DNA of 64,000 nt. Origin: Arsenicicoccus bolidensis DSM 15745. GTDB taxonomy: Bacteria > Actinomycetota > Actinomycetes > Actinomycetales > Dermatophilaceae. Positions 54,257-62,360 of the stretch are shown in pieces (the stretch's first letter is position 1; the number at the start of each line of letters is the position of its first letter). A program made the position numbers and the translations under genes. The notes below the pieces were generated by a model. That model was not told where the DNA came from and made no database searches. It saw nothing but the letters and a program-made list of their open reading frames with translations. The stretch is from the NCBI RefSeq assembly GCF_000426385.1, contig NZ_AUFG01000015.1, positions 25,522-89,521 on the forward strand, written 5' to 3'.

Positions 54257-55096
54257 GTGACCGGCATCGGACTGCTGGGCGCCCTCCTGGGCGGGCTGCT
54301 GTCCCTGGTCAGCCCCTGCTCGGCGCTGCTGCTCCCGTCCTTCTTCGCCCTCGCGTTCGAGCGTCCGGTGGTGCTGCTGCGCCGCGTCCTCGCGTTCTAC
54401 CTCGGGCTGGTGCTCGTCCTCGCACCCCTCGGGGCTGGTGTCGGCGCGGTGGGCAGCCTGCTCACCGTCCACCGCACGACCGCCACCCGCGTCGGTGGCC
54501 TCGTCGTCATCGCCCTCGGCCTGCTCGTGGCGGCGGGCGGCGGCTTCGAGCTCGGGGCGGCCCAGCGCGCCAGGGGTCGCCTGCGCCTGGGGCCGGCCGG
54601 CTCCACCGTGTCGGTCCTGGCGCTCGGCGCGCTCTACGGCCTGTCGGGGTTCTGCTCCGGTCCCCTGCTCGGGTCCATCCTCACCATCTCGATGGCGGGC
54701 GGTTCCCCGGCATACGGCGCCCTGCTCATGGCCACCTATGCCGCCGGTATGACGATCCCCCTGGCCGTCCTCGCGCTGCTGTGGGACCGGGCGGGGCTGC
54801 GCGACCAGCGCTGGCTACGGGGCCGCCCCGTCACGCTGGGGCCGCTGCGCACGCACACGACGAGCCTGCTGGCGGGCGGCGTCTTCGTGCTGATCGGCCT
54901 GACCTTCGTCCTCAGCGACGGGACGACGCTGCTGCCGGCGCTCACGGACAGCGGCACGCAGCTCGCGTGGCAGTCACGCGTCCAGGGCTGGCAGGCGCAG
55001 GTCACCGACCTGCACGTGCTCCTCGCCGTCGTGCTCGCGGCCGCCGTGGTCGTCGCGACGAGGCTCGTCCGCGACCGCAGCGACCAGGGCCGCTGA
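54257..55096 (+). CDS. CcdA-like cytochrome c biogenesis/thiol-reductant membrane protein
   Basis: The 279-residue protein has 6 to 7 membrane helices and the two conserved cysteines of the CcdA/DsbD family, in LLSLVSPCSALLLPSFF (helix 1) and LYGLSGFCSGPLLGS (helix 4). It passes electrons across the membrane to thioredoxin-like proteins outside. The start is GTG 54257, 9 bases after the DsbA-like gene. Its last codons are duplicated in the downstream 14-base repeat (55089-55118). Confidence 0.88.
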   Translation: MTGIGLLGALLGGLLSLVSPCSALLLPSFFALAFERPVVLLRRVLAFYLGLVLVLAPLGAGVGAVGSLLTVHRTTATRVGGLVVIALGLLVAAGGGFELGAAQRARGRLRLGPAGSTVSVLALGALYGLSGFCSGPLLGSILTISMAGGSPAYGALLMATYAAGMTIPLAVLALLWDRAGLRDQRWLRGRPVTLGPLRTHTTSLLAGGVFVLIGLTFVLSDGTTLLPALTDSGTQLAWQSRVQGWQAQVTDLHVLLAVVLAAAVVVATRLVRDRSDQGR

Positions 55097-55118
55097 CCTC
55101 AGCAGCCGCTGACCTCAG
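55089..55118. repeat. 14-base direct repeat at the ccdA end
   Basis: GCCGCTGACCTCAG occurs at 55089-55102 and 55105-55118, two bases apart. The first copy holds the CcdA stop codon and the second overlaps the stop of the convergent LytR_C gene. Confidence 0.6.
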
Positions 55119-55966
55119 CTCGCGCAGGGGCGGGAGACCGTGGGCACGACCTTCGGCGGCTCCGGCGGGATCGCAGGGACCTGGTCCTGCGGGGTCAGGC
55201 CCTTCCACTTCATGCCGAGCAGCAGGTCGACCGAGGCGTCCTTGCGGTCGTCGCGCAGCAGGGTGCTGCCGGGCACGTGCTCCTGCACGAGCTTGGCGTT
55301 GAGGTCGCCGTTCTCGCCGTAGCGGATGACCGCGACCTCGGTGACCCAGGACTTCTGCGGGTCGGCGGAGACGCCGCCCTGCTTGAACCCGCGCCTCACC
55401 ATGTCGTTCATGGTGTTGGTGGCGAGGTTCTCGTAGTAGGTCGTGTTGTAGACGTTGAGCGTGAACTGGCCGGGGCGGGCCGGCGGACGCGGCGGACGCG
55501 GGGCCAGCCCGCGGAAGTCCGTGCCGATCACGACGTCCACGACGGTGTCGAAGCGCTCGGGCAGCTCGACCATGCGGGCCCCCGGCACCTGCTGCTGGAT
55601 GAGCAGCGCCTGGTCGTATCCCTTGCGCCCGTAGCGGATCTCGCCCTCCGGGGTCACCGCGCGCAGCTCGGTGTCGTTGCCCAGCCGACCGACCTTGAAG
55701 CCGCGCTTGCCGAGCTCGGCGTGGACCGGGCCGGCCACGCCGGACTTGCCCGACGCGTTGAGGACGTTGGTCGCGAAGGACGCTCGGGCGGGTGCCGGCA
55801 CCACGGTCGGCTGGCAGGTGTCCCGCTGGGGGGCGTCGAGCCAGCCCATGCCGGCGGCGCTGCCCACGCCGGCGGTGGCGATCAGCACGGCGGGGAAGGT
55901 CACGAAGGCCGTCACGCGACGACGGCGACGACGACGCATTCGCTCTGCATCGGTCAGCTGGTGCAT
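55115..55966 (-). CDS. Membrane-anchored protein with two LytR C-terminal (LytR_C) domains
   Basis: The 283-residue protein has a basic start (RMRRRRRRRVTAF), one membrane helix (about 18-41) and an external part with two LytR_C modules (about 65-150 and 165-255). Each begins with a strand such as ATNVLNASGKSGVAGPVHAELGKRGFKVG (cited by its parts NVLNAS and GFKVG), and the second with LNVYNTTYYENLATNTMND. LytR_C domains occur in cell-envelope proteins of actinobacteria and are thought to bind wall components. A third of the C-terminal tail is Pro-rich. No enzymatic motif is present. The upstream region to 56154 carries an inverted repeat. Confidence 0.85.
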   Translation of the reverse strand: MHQLTDAERMRRRRRRRVTAFVTFPAVLIATAGVGSAAGMGWLDAPQRDTCQPTVVPAPARASFATNVLNASGKSGVAGPVHAELGKRGFKVGRLGNDTELRAVTPEGEIRYGRKGYDQALLIQQQVPGARMVELPERFDTVVDVVIGTDFRGLAPRPPRPPARPGQFTLNVYNTTYYENLATNTMNDMVRRGFKQGGVSADPQKSWVTEVAVIRYGENGDLNAKLVQEHVPGSTLLRDDRKDASVDLLLGMKWKGLTPQDQVPAIPPEPPKVVPTVSRPCAS

Positions 55967-56030
55967 GCCGTTGACCCCCCGGAGTCCCTCGGGACCGCTC
56001 GTCCATCCTGTGCGGACAGCGGTCGTGTGG

Positions 56031-56052
56031 TGTCACAGTGACGGGTGTGACA
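56031..56052. promoter_or_regulatory. Inverted repeat between divergent genes
   Basis: TGTCACA-GTGACGGG-TGTGACA is a perfect 7-bp repeat with an 8-base spacer between the LytR_C and PD40 genes. The half-site resembles a CRP-type TGTGA element. Binding is speculation. Confidence 0.45.
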
Positions 56053-56154
56053 GGTCGATTGTCCTGCCGCCCGGGGGCCACGGAAGGCGCTCGGGCGCGG
56101 CGTGATCATTCCGTGTCCAACTCGTCACCTTCTGTCAATCTTAGGGGGTCTTCA

Positions 56155-57120
56155 GTGGGGTTCGTTCCACCTTTCGGCCGTCCGCTCCTGCCGGGTCAGC
56201 GCAGCGTCGTGTGGCTGCACGACGTCGTCGACGACACCCGTCGCGTCCTGCTCGAGAGCGACGAGCTCGTGCTGGAGGCGCCGAGCTTCGCGCCGGACGG
56301 GCGGCACCTGGTCGTCAACGCCGCCGGGCGCCTGCACGTGCTGCCGCTGACCCGGTCGTTGCGCCCCGACGGCCCGCTCGCCGAGGTCGACACGGGCTCG
56401 ATCCGCAACGCCAACAACGACCATCTCGTCTCCCCCGACGGCCGCCACCACCTGCTCACCGCGGACGGCCACGTCTATCGCGTGCCCTGGCAGGGCGGGG
56501 AGCCGCAGCGGCTCACCCCCGACCCGGGCTCCGAGCCGCTGCGCTACTACCTGCACGGGCAGAGCCGGGACGGGCGGGTGCTCGGGCTGACCGTGCTGAG
56601 CGGCCGGCTGGGCAGCGGGGACGTCATACGGACCAATGTCGGGCTGCTGGACCTCGACTCGGGCGAGCTGACCCTGCTCACCGACACCACGGCCTGCGAC
56701 GGCACCGAGCTCGGTCCCGGCGGGCCCGGCGAGGGCCACGACGACCGGGTGTGGTTCAACAGCGAGCTGCGCGCCACGCGACCCGGCCACTCCCAGGTCT
56801 ATCGCGTCCGCCCCGACGGCACCGACCTCGAACAGCTCACCCACGACGAGCGGGTCAGCTGGTTCCCGCACCCGTCGCCGGACGGTCGCTGGCTGGCCTA
56901 TCTCGCCTACGAGCCCGGGGTGGAGCAGCACCCCCCCAACCTGCCGGCCCAGATGCGGCTCCTCGACCTCGCCGACCCCCGCGTCGGCACCCCCGCGCTG
57001 CCAGTGCACGTCCTCGCCGACATCTTCGGCGGGCAGGGCGCCACCAACGTCAACGGCTGGGCGCCGGACTCGCGACACCTGGCGTATGTCGACCATCCCG
57101 TGGGTAAGGGGACCGCATGA
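56155..57120 (+). CDS. PD40 beta-propeller protein (TolB-like WD40)
   Basis: The 321-residue protein is built of TolB/PD40 beta-propeller repeats, recognisable as FAPDGRHLVVNA, SPDGRHHLLT, FPHPSPDGRWLAYLAYEPG and WAPDSRHLAYV. There is no signal peptide, so it is cytoplasmic, unlike TolB. Proteins of this kind are often annotated as biopolymer-transporter or oligogalacturonate-lyase-like, without known activity. GTG 56155 follows AGGGGG. The stop overlaps the start of the SRPBCC gene (ATGA), so the two are coupled and may act together. Confidence 0.8.
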   Translation: MGFVPPFGRPLLPGQRSVVWLHDVVDDTRRVLLESDELVLEAPSFAPDGRHLVVNAAGRLHVLPLTRSLRPDGPLAEVDTGSIRNANNDHLVSPDGRHHLLTADGHVYRVPWQGGEPQRLTPDPGSEPLRYYLHGQSRDGRVLGLTVLSGRLGSGDVIRTNVGLLDLDSGELTLLTDTTACDGTELGPGGPGEGHDDRVWFNSELRATRPGHSQVYRVRPDGTDLEQLTHDERVSWFPHPSPDGRWLAYLAYEPGVEQHPPNLPAQMRLLDLADPRVGTPALPVHVLADIFGGQGATNVNGWAPDSRHLAYVDHPVGKGTA

Positions 57121-57584
57121 CTGACGACAAGAAGATCACCGTCCAGCGGACCATCGACGCGCCGGCCAAGGACATCTTCGAGGTCCTGACGCTGCCGTCG
57201 CGGCACGCCGAGCTCGACGGCTCGGGCTTCGTCCGCAGCGACTCCAAGACCGACCGCATCACCGCCACCGGCCAGGTGTTCACGATGAACATGCACGGCG
57301 ACCACATGGGCGGCGACTACCAGACCGACAACCACGTCACGGGCTACCTCGACAACAAGCTCGTGGCCTGGCAGACCGCCCCCGCCGGCACCGAGCCCAA
57401 GGGCTGGGAGTGGATGTGGGAGCTCGAGCCCCAGGGCCAGGACAGCACCCTCGTGACGCTGACCTACGACTGGAGCAAGGTCACCGACAAGCAGCTCCTG
57501 CAGAAGGTCCACTTCCCGCTGGTCCCGCAGCACGACCTCGAGGAGTCCCTCGAGAAGCTCGCGGGCGCCGTCTCCGGCGGCTGA
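57117..57584 (+). CDS. SRPBCC-fold (START/AHSA1-like) ligand-binding protein
   Basis: The 155-residue protein has the helix-grip fold: ITVQRTIDAPAKDIFEVLTL at the N-terminus, WMWELEPQGQDSTLVTLTYDW in the middle (given by its key parts WELEP and TLTYDW), and a long C-terminal helix ending in SLEKLAGAV. It should bind a hydrophobic small molecule. Its ATG overlaps the stop of the PD40 gene, so the two form a tight operon. A strong hairpin follows. Confidence 0.88.
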   Translation: MTDDKKITVQRTIDAPAKDIFEVLTLPSRHAELDGSGFVRSDSKTDRITATGQVFTMNMHGDHMGGDYQTDNHVTGYLDNKLVAWQTAPAGTEPKGWEWMWELEPQGQDSTLVTLTYDWSKVTDKQLLQKVHFPLVPQHDLEESLEKLAGAVSGG

Positions 57585-57602
57585 CCGACCGCATCCCGCA
57601 CG

Positions 57603-57670
57603 CGGATCCTGCACGCCGGATCCTGCACGCAGACGATCCCGTCGCCCTCCTCGGGCGGCGGGATCGTCTG
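57603..57670 (+). terminator. Terminator hairpin preceded by a 14-base tandem duplication
   Basis: CGGATCCTGCACGC occurs twice in tandem (57603-57630). It is followed by a stem formed by CAGACGATCCCG and CGGGATCGTCTG around a GC-rich inner loop (57630-57670). GGATCCTGCAC also occurs near the terminator at 15112-15120, so this may be part of a repeated terminator-linked element. Confidence 0.7.
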
Positions 57671-57694
57671 CTGCTGCTGGTGGGTGGTGCGCGC

Positions 57695-58141
57695 TCAGCC
57701 CTCGCGGCTGACGACCCGGGTGATCCGCAGGGGCTTGCCCTGCATGCAGGTGGTCATGACGCCCTTGGCCTCGTGCCCCTCGACGGTGACCCGGTCACCG
57801 ACCTTGAGACCGCCGCCCATCGGCTGGTAGGTCTCGCCGGTGGCCTGGTCGGTCAGGACGAGGCAGCGGGGCTCGACGCCCTCGGTGACGGCGCCGGTGA
57901 CGGTGAGCGTGGGGCTGGGCTTGCCGTTGTCGGTGACGTCGGTCGTGGGGACGAGGGGCGAGGTCATGGTGCCTCCCGGGCTGGTGGGCGTGGTGGTGGG
58001 TGCGCTGGTGGGGGGTGCGCCGGCGGCGCTCGAGCTGCTCGTCGCGGAGGGCGAGGATGAGTCGGTCCCGCAGCCGGCGAGGACGAGCGCGAGCAGCGCC
58101 GTGCCGACGGCAGCGGCGGCAGGGCGGGTGGTGGTCGTCAT
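57695..58141 (-). CDS. Small lipoprotein with an OB-like beta domain
   Basis: The 148-residue protein has a lipobox (LALVLAGC, Cys24), then a long Ser/Thr/Pro-rich linker (about 25-65) and a beta-rich C-terminal domain of about 80 residues: LTVTGAVTEGVEPRCLVLTD, then LKVGDRVTVEGHEAKGVM. It contains two Cys (CLVL, TCMQG) that could pair. The fold looks like the OB-type DUF5818/DUF5666 class; no function is known. ATACGAGGT precedes ATG 58141. It sits between a terminator and the histidine phosphatase gene, on the same strand as the latter. Confidence 0.75.
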   Translation of the reverse strand: MTTTTRPAAAAVGTALLALVLAGCGTDSSSPSATSSSSAAGAPPTSAPTTTPTSPGGTMTSPLVPTTDVTDNGKPSPTLTVTGAVTEGVEPRCLVLTDQATGETYQPMGGGLKVGDRVTVEGHEAKGVMTTCMQGKPLRITRVVSREG

Positions 58142-58197
58142 ACCTCGTATGACGCCCCGCCGCAGGCGTGCGTTCCGGCGCGGCGCTCCCGCACCGG

Positions 58198-58845
58198 TCA
58201 CGCCGTGGGGCCGTCGTTGGCCTCGTCGCCGGGCTGCTCGCCCCCGGCCGGGTCGCCCTCCCAGGTCAGGCAGGTCCACCCGAGGTCGGGCCCGCCCTCG
58301 AGCACGATCACGCCGGTGTTGCTGATGAGCCGGTCGGCCAGGAACTCGCCCGTCAGGTTGGCGCAGCGCATCGCGGTCCACAGCCGCAGCACCGCCCCGT
58401 GGCTGACCACGACGGGGCACTCGGCGCCGGAGTCCGCCACCTCCTCCACCGCCGCGTCGAACCGGCCGAGGACCTCGTGACCCGACTCGGCACCGGGCAT
58501 CCCGGCGTCGAGGTCGCCGCGCGCCCAGGAGTAGAGGACCTCGAGATAGGTCCGGACCGCCTCGCGGTCGCCGCGCATCTCGACGTCGCCGGCGCTGATC
58601 TCGCGCAGGTCGTCGAGTTGGATCGGCGTGATCCCCCGCGCGGCCGCCAGCGGGGCCGCGGTCTGGTGGGTGCGCACGAGGCTGGAGACATAGATGGCGT
58701 CGACGGGCTCGTCGGCGAGCGCGGGGACGACGGCCTCCGCCTGCTCGCGCCCACGGTCGGTGAGGTCCGCCCCGGGGCGCGCCGTGTCCAGCAGGCCGTC
58801 GACGTTGGACGTGGTCTGCCCGTGGCGGACGAGGATGAGACGCAT
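58198..58845 (-). CDS. Histidine phosphatase family protein (phosphoglycerate-mutase-like)
   Basis: The 215-residue enzyme has the phosphohistidine loop LVRHGQTTSN, the partner VVSHGAVLRLW and the arginine region VSSLVRTHQTA. It is a member of the broad cofactor-independent histidine phosphatase clade; phosphoglycerate mutase proper is unlikely because the length and mutase motif differ. The start at ATG 58845 gives MRLILVRHG; the frame upstream to 58914 is not supported. The C-terminal 40 residues are acidic and glycine-rich. Confidence 0.9.
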   Translation of the reverse strand: MRLILVRHGQTTSNVDGLLDTARPGADLTDRGREQAEAVVPALADEPVDAIYVSSLVRTHQTAAPLAAARGITPIQLDDLREISAGDVEMRGDREAVRTYLEVLYSWARGDLDAGMPGAESGHEVLGRFDAAVEEVADSGAECPVVVSHGAVLRLWTAMRCANLTGEFLADRLISNTGVIVLEGGPDLGWTCLTWEGDPAGGEQPGDEANDGPTA

Positions 58846-58892
58846 AGGTCGCACGGTACTGCCCCGACGTGACGTCGTGGCGTCGACCCCGG

Positions 58893-59942
58893 TCAGGGGA
58901 TCCGGTGCGTCCACGCCGGCGTGCTGAACTTGGTCTCCACGAGCGTCGCGGCCGCGTCCAGCTCGGTCTGCGTGTAGGTCCGGCGCGTCACGGCATACCG
59001 GCTCTCGAAGGAGCGCAGGAAGGAGTCGATGATCTGCTCCCGCGGCAGCCCGGTCTGCGAACGCATCGGGTCGACGCGCTTGTTGGCGGAGCGAGTCCCC
59101 TTGTCCGACATCTTCTCCCGACCGATGCGCAGCACCTCGAGCATCTTGTCGGCGTCGATGTCGTAGGCCATCGTCACGTGGTGCAGCACGACCCCTCCGG
59201 CGAGCCGGCGCTGCGCGGCGCCCGCGATCTTGCCCTGGTCGGAGGCGATGTCGTTGATCGGCACGTAGCGTGCCCGGATGCCGAGCTCGGCCAGCGCGCC
59301 CATCACCCAGTCGTCGAGGAACTCGTAGGAGCGCTGGAAGCTCAGCCCCTCGACGAGCGAGGCCGGCACGACGAGGGAGTAGGTGATGCAGTTGCCCGGC
59401 TCCATGAACATCGCGCCGCCGCCCGTGATCCGCCGCACGACGTCGATCCCGTGCCGTCGGCGGCCCTCCTCGTCGATCTCGTTGCGGTAGGACTGGAAGC
59501 TGCCCATGACGACCAGCGGCCGGTCCCAGTCCCAGAAGCGCAGGCTCGGCCCGGCCTCGCCGCGAGCCACCTCGCCCGCCAGCACCTCGTCGAGCGCGAC
59601 GTGCATGCGCGGGTCCAGCGTCACGGGCGCGATGAGGTCGAAAGTGTGGTCCTCCCAGCGGGAGGCGTGACCCAGCGCGCGTCGGACCGCGATGCCGACC
59701 GCCTCGGGCGAGAAGCCGATGAGCTGGGCGTCGTCGGGGAGCCGCGACGCGATCGACGCGGCGACGTCGTCCGCCCTGGCGTCGGCGGGGAGCCCCACCA
59801 GGGCGGCGTTGATGTCCTCGAGGGCCTCGTCGGGCTCGAGGAAGAAGTCCCCGGAGACGTGGGCCTCGCTGATCCTCCCGTCGACGGTCTCGAGCTCGAC
59901 CGCGACCAGCTTGCCGCCTGGGACCTTGTACTCGCCTCGCAT
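58893..59942 (-). CDS. Lipoate--protein ligase A family protein
   Basis: The 349-residue protein attaches lipoate to E2 and H proteins. The catalytic domain (about 100-300) has RRITGGGAMF, the RRxxGGG ligase motif, and NDIASDQGKIAGAAQRR with the conserved Lys. The N-terminal about 90 residues (MRGEYKVPGGKLVAVELE) form the accessory domain found C-terminally in E. coli LplA; in many archaea and actinobacteria this domain precedes or is separate. No lipA or lipB is adjacent. The start ATG 59942 is the conserved MRGEYKVPGGK. Confidence 0.9.
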   Translation of the reverse strand: MRGEYKVPGGKLVAVELETVDGRISEAHVSGDFFLEPDEALEDINAALVGLPADARADDVAASIASRLPDDAQLIGFSPEAVGIAVRRALGHASRWEDHTFDLIAPVTLDPRMHVALDEVLAGEVARGEAGPSLRFWDWDRPLVVMGSFQSYRNEIDEEGRRRHGIDVVRRITGGGAMFMEPGNCITYSLVVPASLVEGLSFQRSYEFLDDWVMGALAELGIRARYVPINDIASDQGKIAGAAQRRLAGGVVLHHVTMAYDIDADKMLEVLRIGREKMSDKGTRSANKRVDPMRSQTGLPREQIIDSFLRSFESRYAVTRRTYTQTELDAAATLVETKFSTPAWTHRIP

Positions 59943-59976
59943 GATCCTCGACCCTACGCCGTGGCGGGCGCGGCGC

Positions 59977-61215
59977 TCAGGTCGTCGACACCTCGTCGTA
60001 GAGCTGCCAGGCCACCCGGGCCCCCTCGGCGTCGCCCGCCAGGGTCAGGTCGCGCGCCGCGGACAGGGCCTCGAGCGCCACCTCCTCCTGGTCGCCGGCG
60101 CTGCGCAGGGTCCGCGCCCGGTCGAGCCGCAGCCGCCCCCGCGCGAGCCCGGCCAGCCCCGGGAGCCGCAGCGCGTCGTCGAGCACCCGGCGCGCGTCCT
60201 CGTGCCGGTCGTGCTGCTCGTGCCACTGCGCCTCGGTGCGCGCGAGGTCGGCGAGCTCGTCGGTGCAGCCCAGCCAGGTCAGGTGCTGGCGGGCCAGGGT
60301 GATCAGCTCGGGCACGTCGTCGTCCACGCGGCGGCTCACCCGCATCCAGCACGTCGCGCCCACGAAGCGCGCCCAGTCGCGGTGGTCGACGTCGGGGTTG
60401 ACCTCGGTCGCGGCGACCTTGTGCCACCGCAGCCCGTCCCGCACGTCGCCGCTCTCGAAGGCGTGCGTGCCGATGGTCCAGGCGACGAGCCCACCGAGGT
60501 GGGTGCCGGCGAGCCGGTGGTGCAGCGTCTCGAGCTCGACGAGCAGGCCGTCGCCGGGCAGGGCCTGCGTGGCCAGCGCCGCGATGACGGCCTCGGCGCG
60601 CAGGGCGGGGTCCCCGACGTCGGCGCTGGCCTCGAGCGCCCGGTGCGCGTGGTGGGTCGCCGAGGTGCGGTCGACCGCCCGCCGGCTCGTCTTGCTGGCC
60701 AGCGTGTGCGCCTCGGCCGCGAGCGCGGGCTGCGACTGCACCCAGGGGTGGGCCGTGAGGGCCGTGGCCGCGTCCGCCGCCGCCGTGTAGTCACCGATGT
60801 GCATCAGGGCCCTGACCTCGACGATCGTCATGGCCCACCACATCTCGGGCCGGTCGTGGCCCAGCGCCAGCTCCGCGGCGCGGCGGGCCTCGGCCGCGAG
60901 GTCCTCCGTCGACGAGCCGGACCGCATCCGCCCCACCCGTGACGCGAGGGCTGCCAGATCTGCCGTGGACACCTCGGGCACCTCCTCGTCGCGCCCCTGC
61001 CCCCAGGACTCCCCCGCCAGGTAGCCACGGGGCAGCTCCAGCCGCCGCTCGAACAGCGAGGTGAGCCGTGGCGTCGGCTCGCGACGACCCGCCTCGAGGT
61101 GGGACACATAGCTGATGGAGAGGTCCTGCCCGGCCAGCTCGCCCTGAGAAAGCCCGGCCTCGAGCCGAGCACGTCGCAACCGGCTCGCGAAGGACGTCTC
61201 GTCGGCGTCCGTCAT
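59977..61215 (-). CDS. XRE-family regulator with C-terminal TPR domain
   Basis: The 412-residue protein has an N-terminal Cro/XRE helix-turn-helix (about 8-65; LRRARLEAGLSQGELAGQD, then YVSHLEAGRREPTPRLT) and about 340 residues of TPR-type helical repeats. In such proteins the TPR region senses a peptide or small molecule, or is used for dimerisation. It is divergent from azlC, with three TGTCAA/TTGACA-like half-sites between them, so it may control azlCD and itself. Start ATG 61215 has a moderate ribosome-binding site. Confidence 0.88.
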   Translation of the reverse strand: MTDADETSFASRLRRARLEAGLSQGELAGQDLSISYVSHLEAGRREPTPRLTSLFERRLELPRGYLAGESWGQGRDEEVPEVSTADLAALASRVGRMRSGSSTEDLAAEARRAAELALGHDRPEMWWAMTIVEVRALMHIGDYTAAADAATALTAHPWVQSQPALAAEAHTLASKTSRRAVDRTSATHHAHRALEASADVGDPALRAEAVIAALATQALPGDGLLVELETLHHRLAGTHLGGLVAWTIGTHAFESGDVRDGLRWHKVAATEVNPDVDHRDWARFVGATCWMRVSRRVDDDVPELITLARQHLTWLGCTDELADLARTEAQWHEQHDRHEDARRVLDDALRLPGLAGLARGRLRLDRARTLRSAGDQEEVALEALSAARDLTLAGDAEGARVAWQLYDEVSTT

Positions 61216-61258
61216 GGCACCTCTCCGATCCGCGGATGGGCCGTTCGGGGCCCAGGGC

Positions 61259-61313
61259 TGTCAACCTCCTTGACACTAAGGTCAACGGCCGTCCGTGTCA
61301 TCCCACGACACGG
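61259..61313. promoter_or_regulatory. Operator cluster between the XRE regulator and azlC
   Basis: TGTCAA-CCTCC-TTGACA (61259-61275) is followed by a third half-site GGTCAA (61280-61285), giving two overlapping inverted repeats. CCGTGTC-ATCCCAC-GACACGG (61293-61313) is a further repeat. TTGACA could also be a -35 box. Autoregulation by the XRE protein is the simplest reading. Confidence 0.6.
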
Positions 61314-61356
61314 TCGCCGAGGGACCAGGCCGGTGCCGCTGTGCGAGGGTGCCGCC

Positions 61357-62052
61357 ATGCCCACGATGACCCCCGCCGTGCGCATGGGGCTGTCCATCGC
61401 CGCCGCGACCGGGCTCTACGGCCTGTCCTTCGGCGCGCTGGGCGTCGGCGCGGGCCTGAGCATCTGGCAGACGTGCGCGCTGTCGCTGCTGATGTTCACC
61501 GGCGGGTCGCAGTTCGGGTTCATCGGGGTGGTCGGTGCGGGTGGCTCGACCGTGACGGCGCTGTCGACCGCCGCCCTGCTCGGTGTCCGCAACGCGCTGT
61601 ACGGCATACAGATGAATGCCCTGCTCAAGCCCCCGTGGGCGCTGCGCCCCCTCCAGGCGCACGTCACGATCGACGAGTCCACCGCCACGGCCGTCGCCCA
61701 GGAGGGCGACCCCGACGAGACGCGGCGCGGGTTCTGGGCCGCCGGGCTCGGAACCTACGTCCTGTGGAACGCCTTCACGCTGGCCGGCGCGCTGCTCGGC
61801 GACGCGATCGGCGACCCGGGGACCTACGGGCTGGACGGGGCCGCGGTGGCGGGCTTCCTCGGGCTGCTGTGGCCACGCCTGCGACGCCGGGACGGGCGGG
61901 CGGTCGCGGTCGTCTGCGCGCTCGCCACCGTCCTCGCGACACCCGCCCTGCCCTCGGGGCTGCCGATCATCCTCGCCGCGGCCGTCGCGCTGATCATCGC
62001 CCTGGTGACCCGACGGGCCGTCGACGCGAGCGACGAGGGGGAGGCCGCGTGA
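61357..62052 (+). CDS. azlC: Branched-chain amino-acid exporter large subunit (AzlC family)
   Basis: The 231-residue membrane protein has about six helices and family features: GLSFGALGVGAGLSIWQTC, LSLLMFTGGSQFGFIGVV, LLGVRNALYG and GLGTYVLWNAFTLAGA. With AzlD it exports branched-chain amino acids or analogues. The small-subunit gene overlaps by 4 bases (GTGA). ATG 61357 follows GCGAGGGT; a longer frame upstream crosses the operator region and is rejected. Confidence 0.92.
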   Translation: MPTMTPAVRMGLSIAAATGLYGLSFGALGVGAGLSIWQTCALSLLMFTGGSQFGFIGVVGAGGSTVTALSTAALLGVRNALYGIQMNALLKPPWALRPLQAHVTIDESTATAVAQEGDPDETRRGFWAAGLGTYVLWNAFTLAGALLGDAIGDPGTYGLDGAAVAGFLGLLWPRLRRRDGRAVAVVCALATVLATPALPSGLPIILAAAVALIIALVTRRAVDASDEGEAA

Positions 62053-62360
62053 CCCTCACCGCCGCCGTCCTGCTCGCCGCCCTCGTCTGCTACCTCACCA
62101 AGCTGTCGGGCTATCTCGTGCCGAGCCACCACCTCGAGCACCCCCTCGTGGCCCGCATCGCCTCGACCATGACCGTCGGGCTGCTCGCGGCCCTCGTCGC
62201 CGCCAACACCGTCGTCACCGGCCGGGCGATCGTCCTCGACGCCCGCTTGGGCGCGCTCGCGGTGGCAGCGGTGGCCCTGTGGATGCGGCTACCCTTCATC
62301 GTTGTCGTCATCCTGGGCGCCGCCGCTGCCGCCCTCCTCCGCCACCTCGGGATCGGGTAG
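62049..62360 (+). CDS. azlD: Branched-chain amino-acid exporter small subunit (AzlD family)
   Basis: The 103-residue membrane protein has four hydrophobic segments and is the usual partner of AzlC: VLLAALVCYLTKLSGYLVP, MTVGLLAALVAANTVV, LGALAVAAVALWMRLPFIVV and a final VVILGAAAAALLRH. GTG 62049 overlaps the azlC stop. The 3' end may overlap the next gene, since the MFS frame opens at a TTG inside it. Confidence 0.9.
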   Translation: MTLTAAVLLAALVCYLTKLSGYLVPSHHLEHPLVARIASTMTVGLLAALVAANTVVTGRAIVLDARLGALAVAAVALWMRLPFIVVVILGAAAAALLRHLGIG

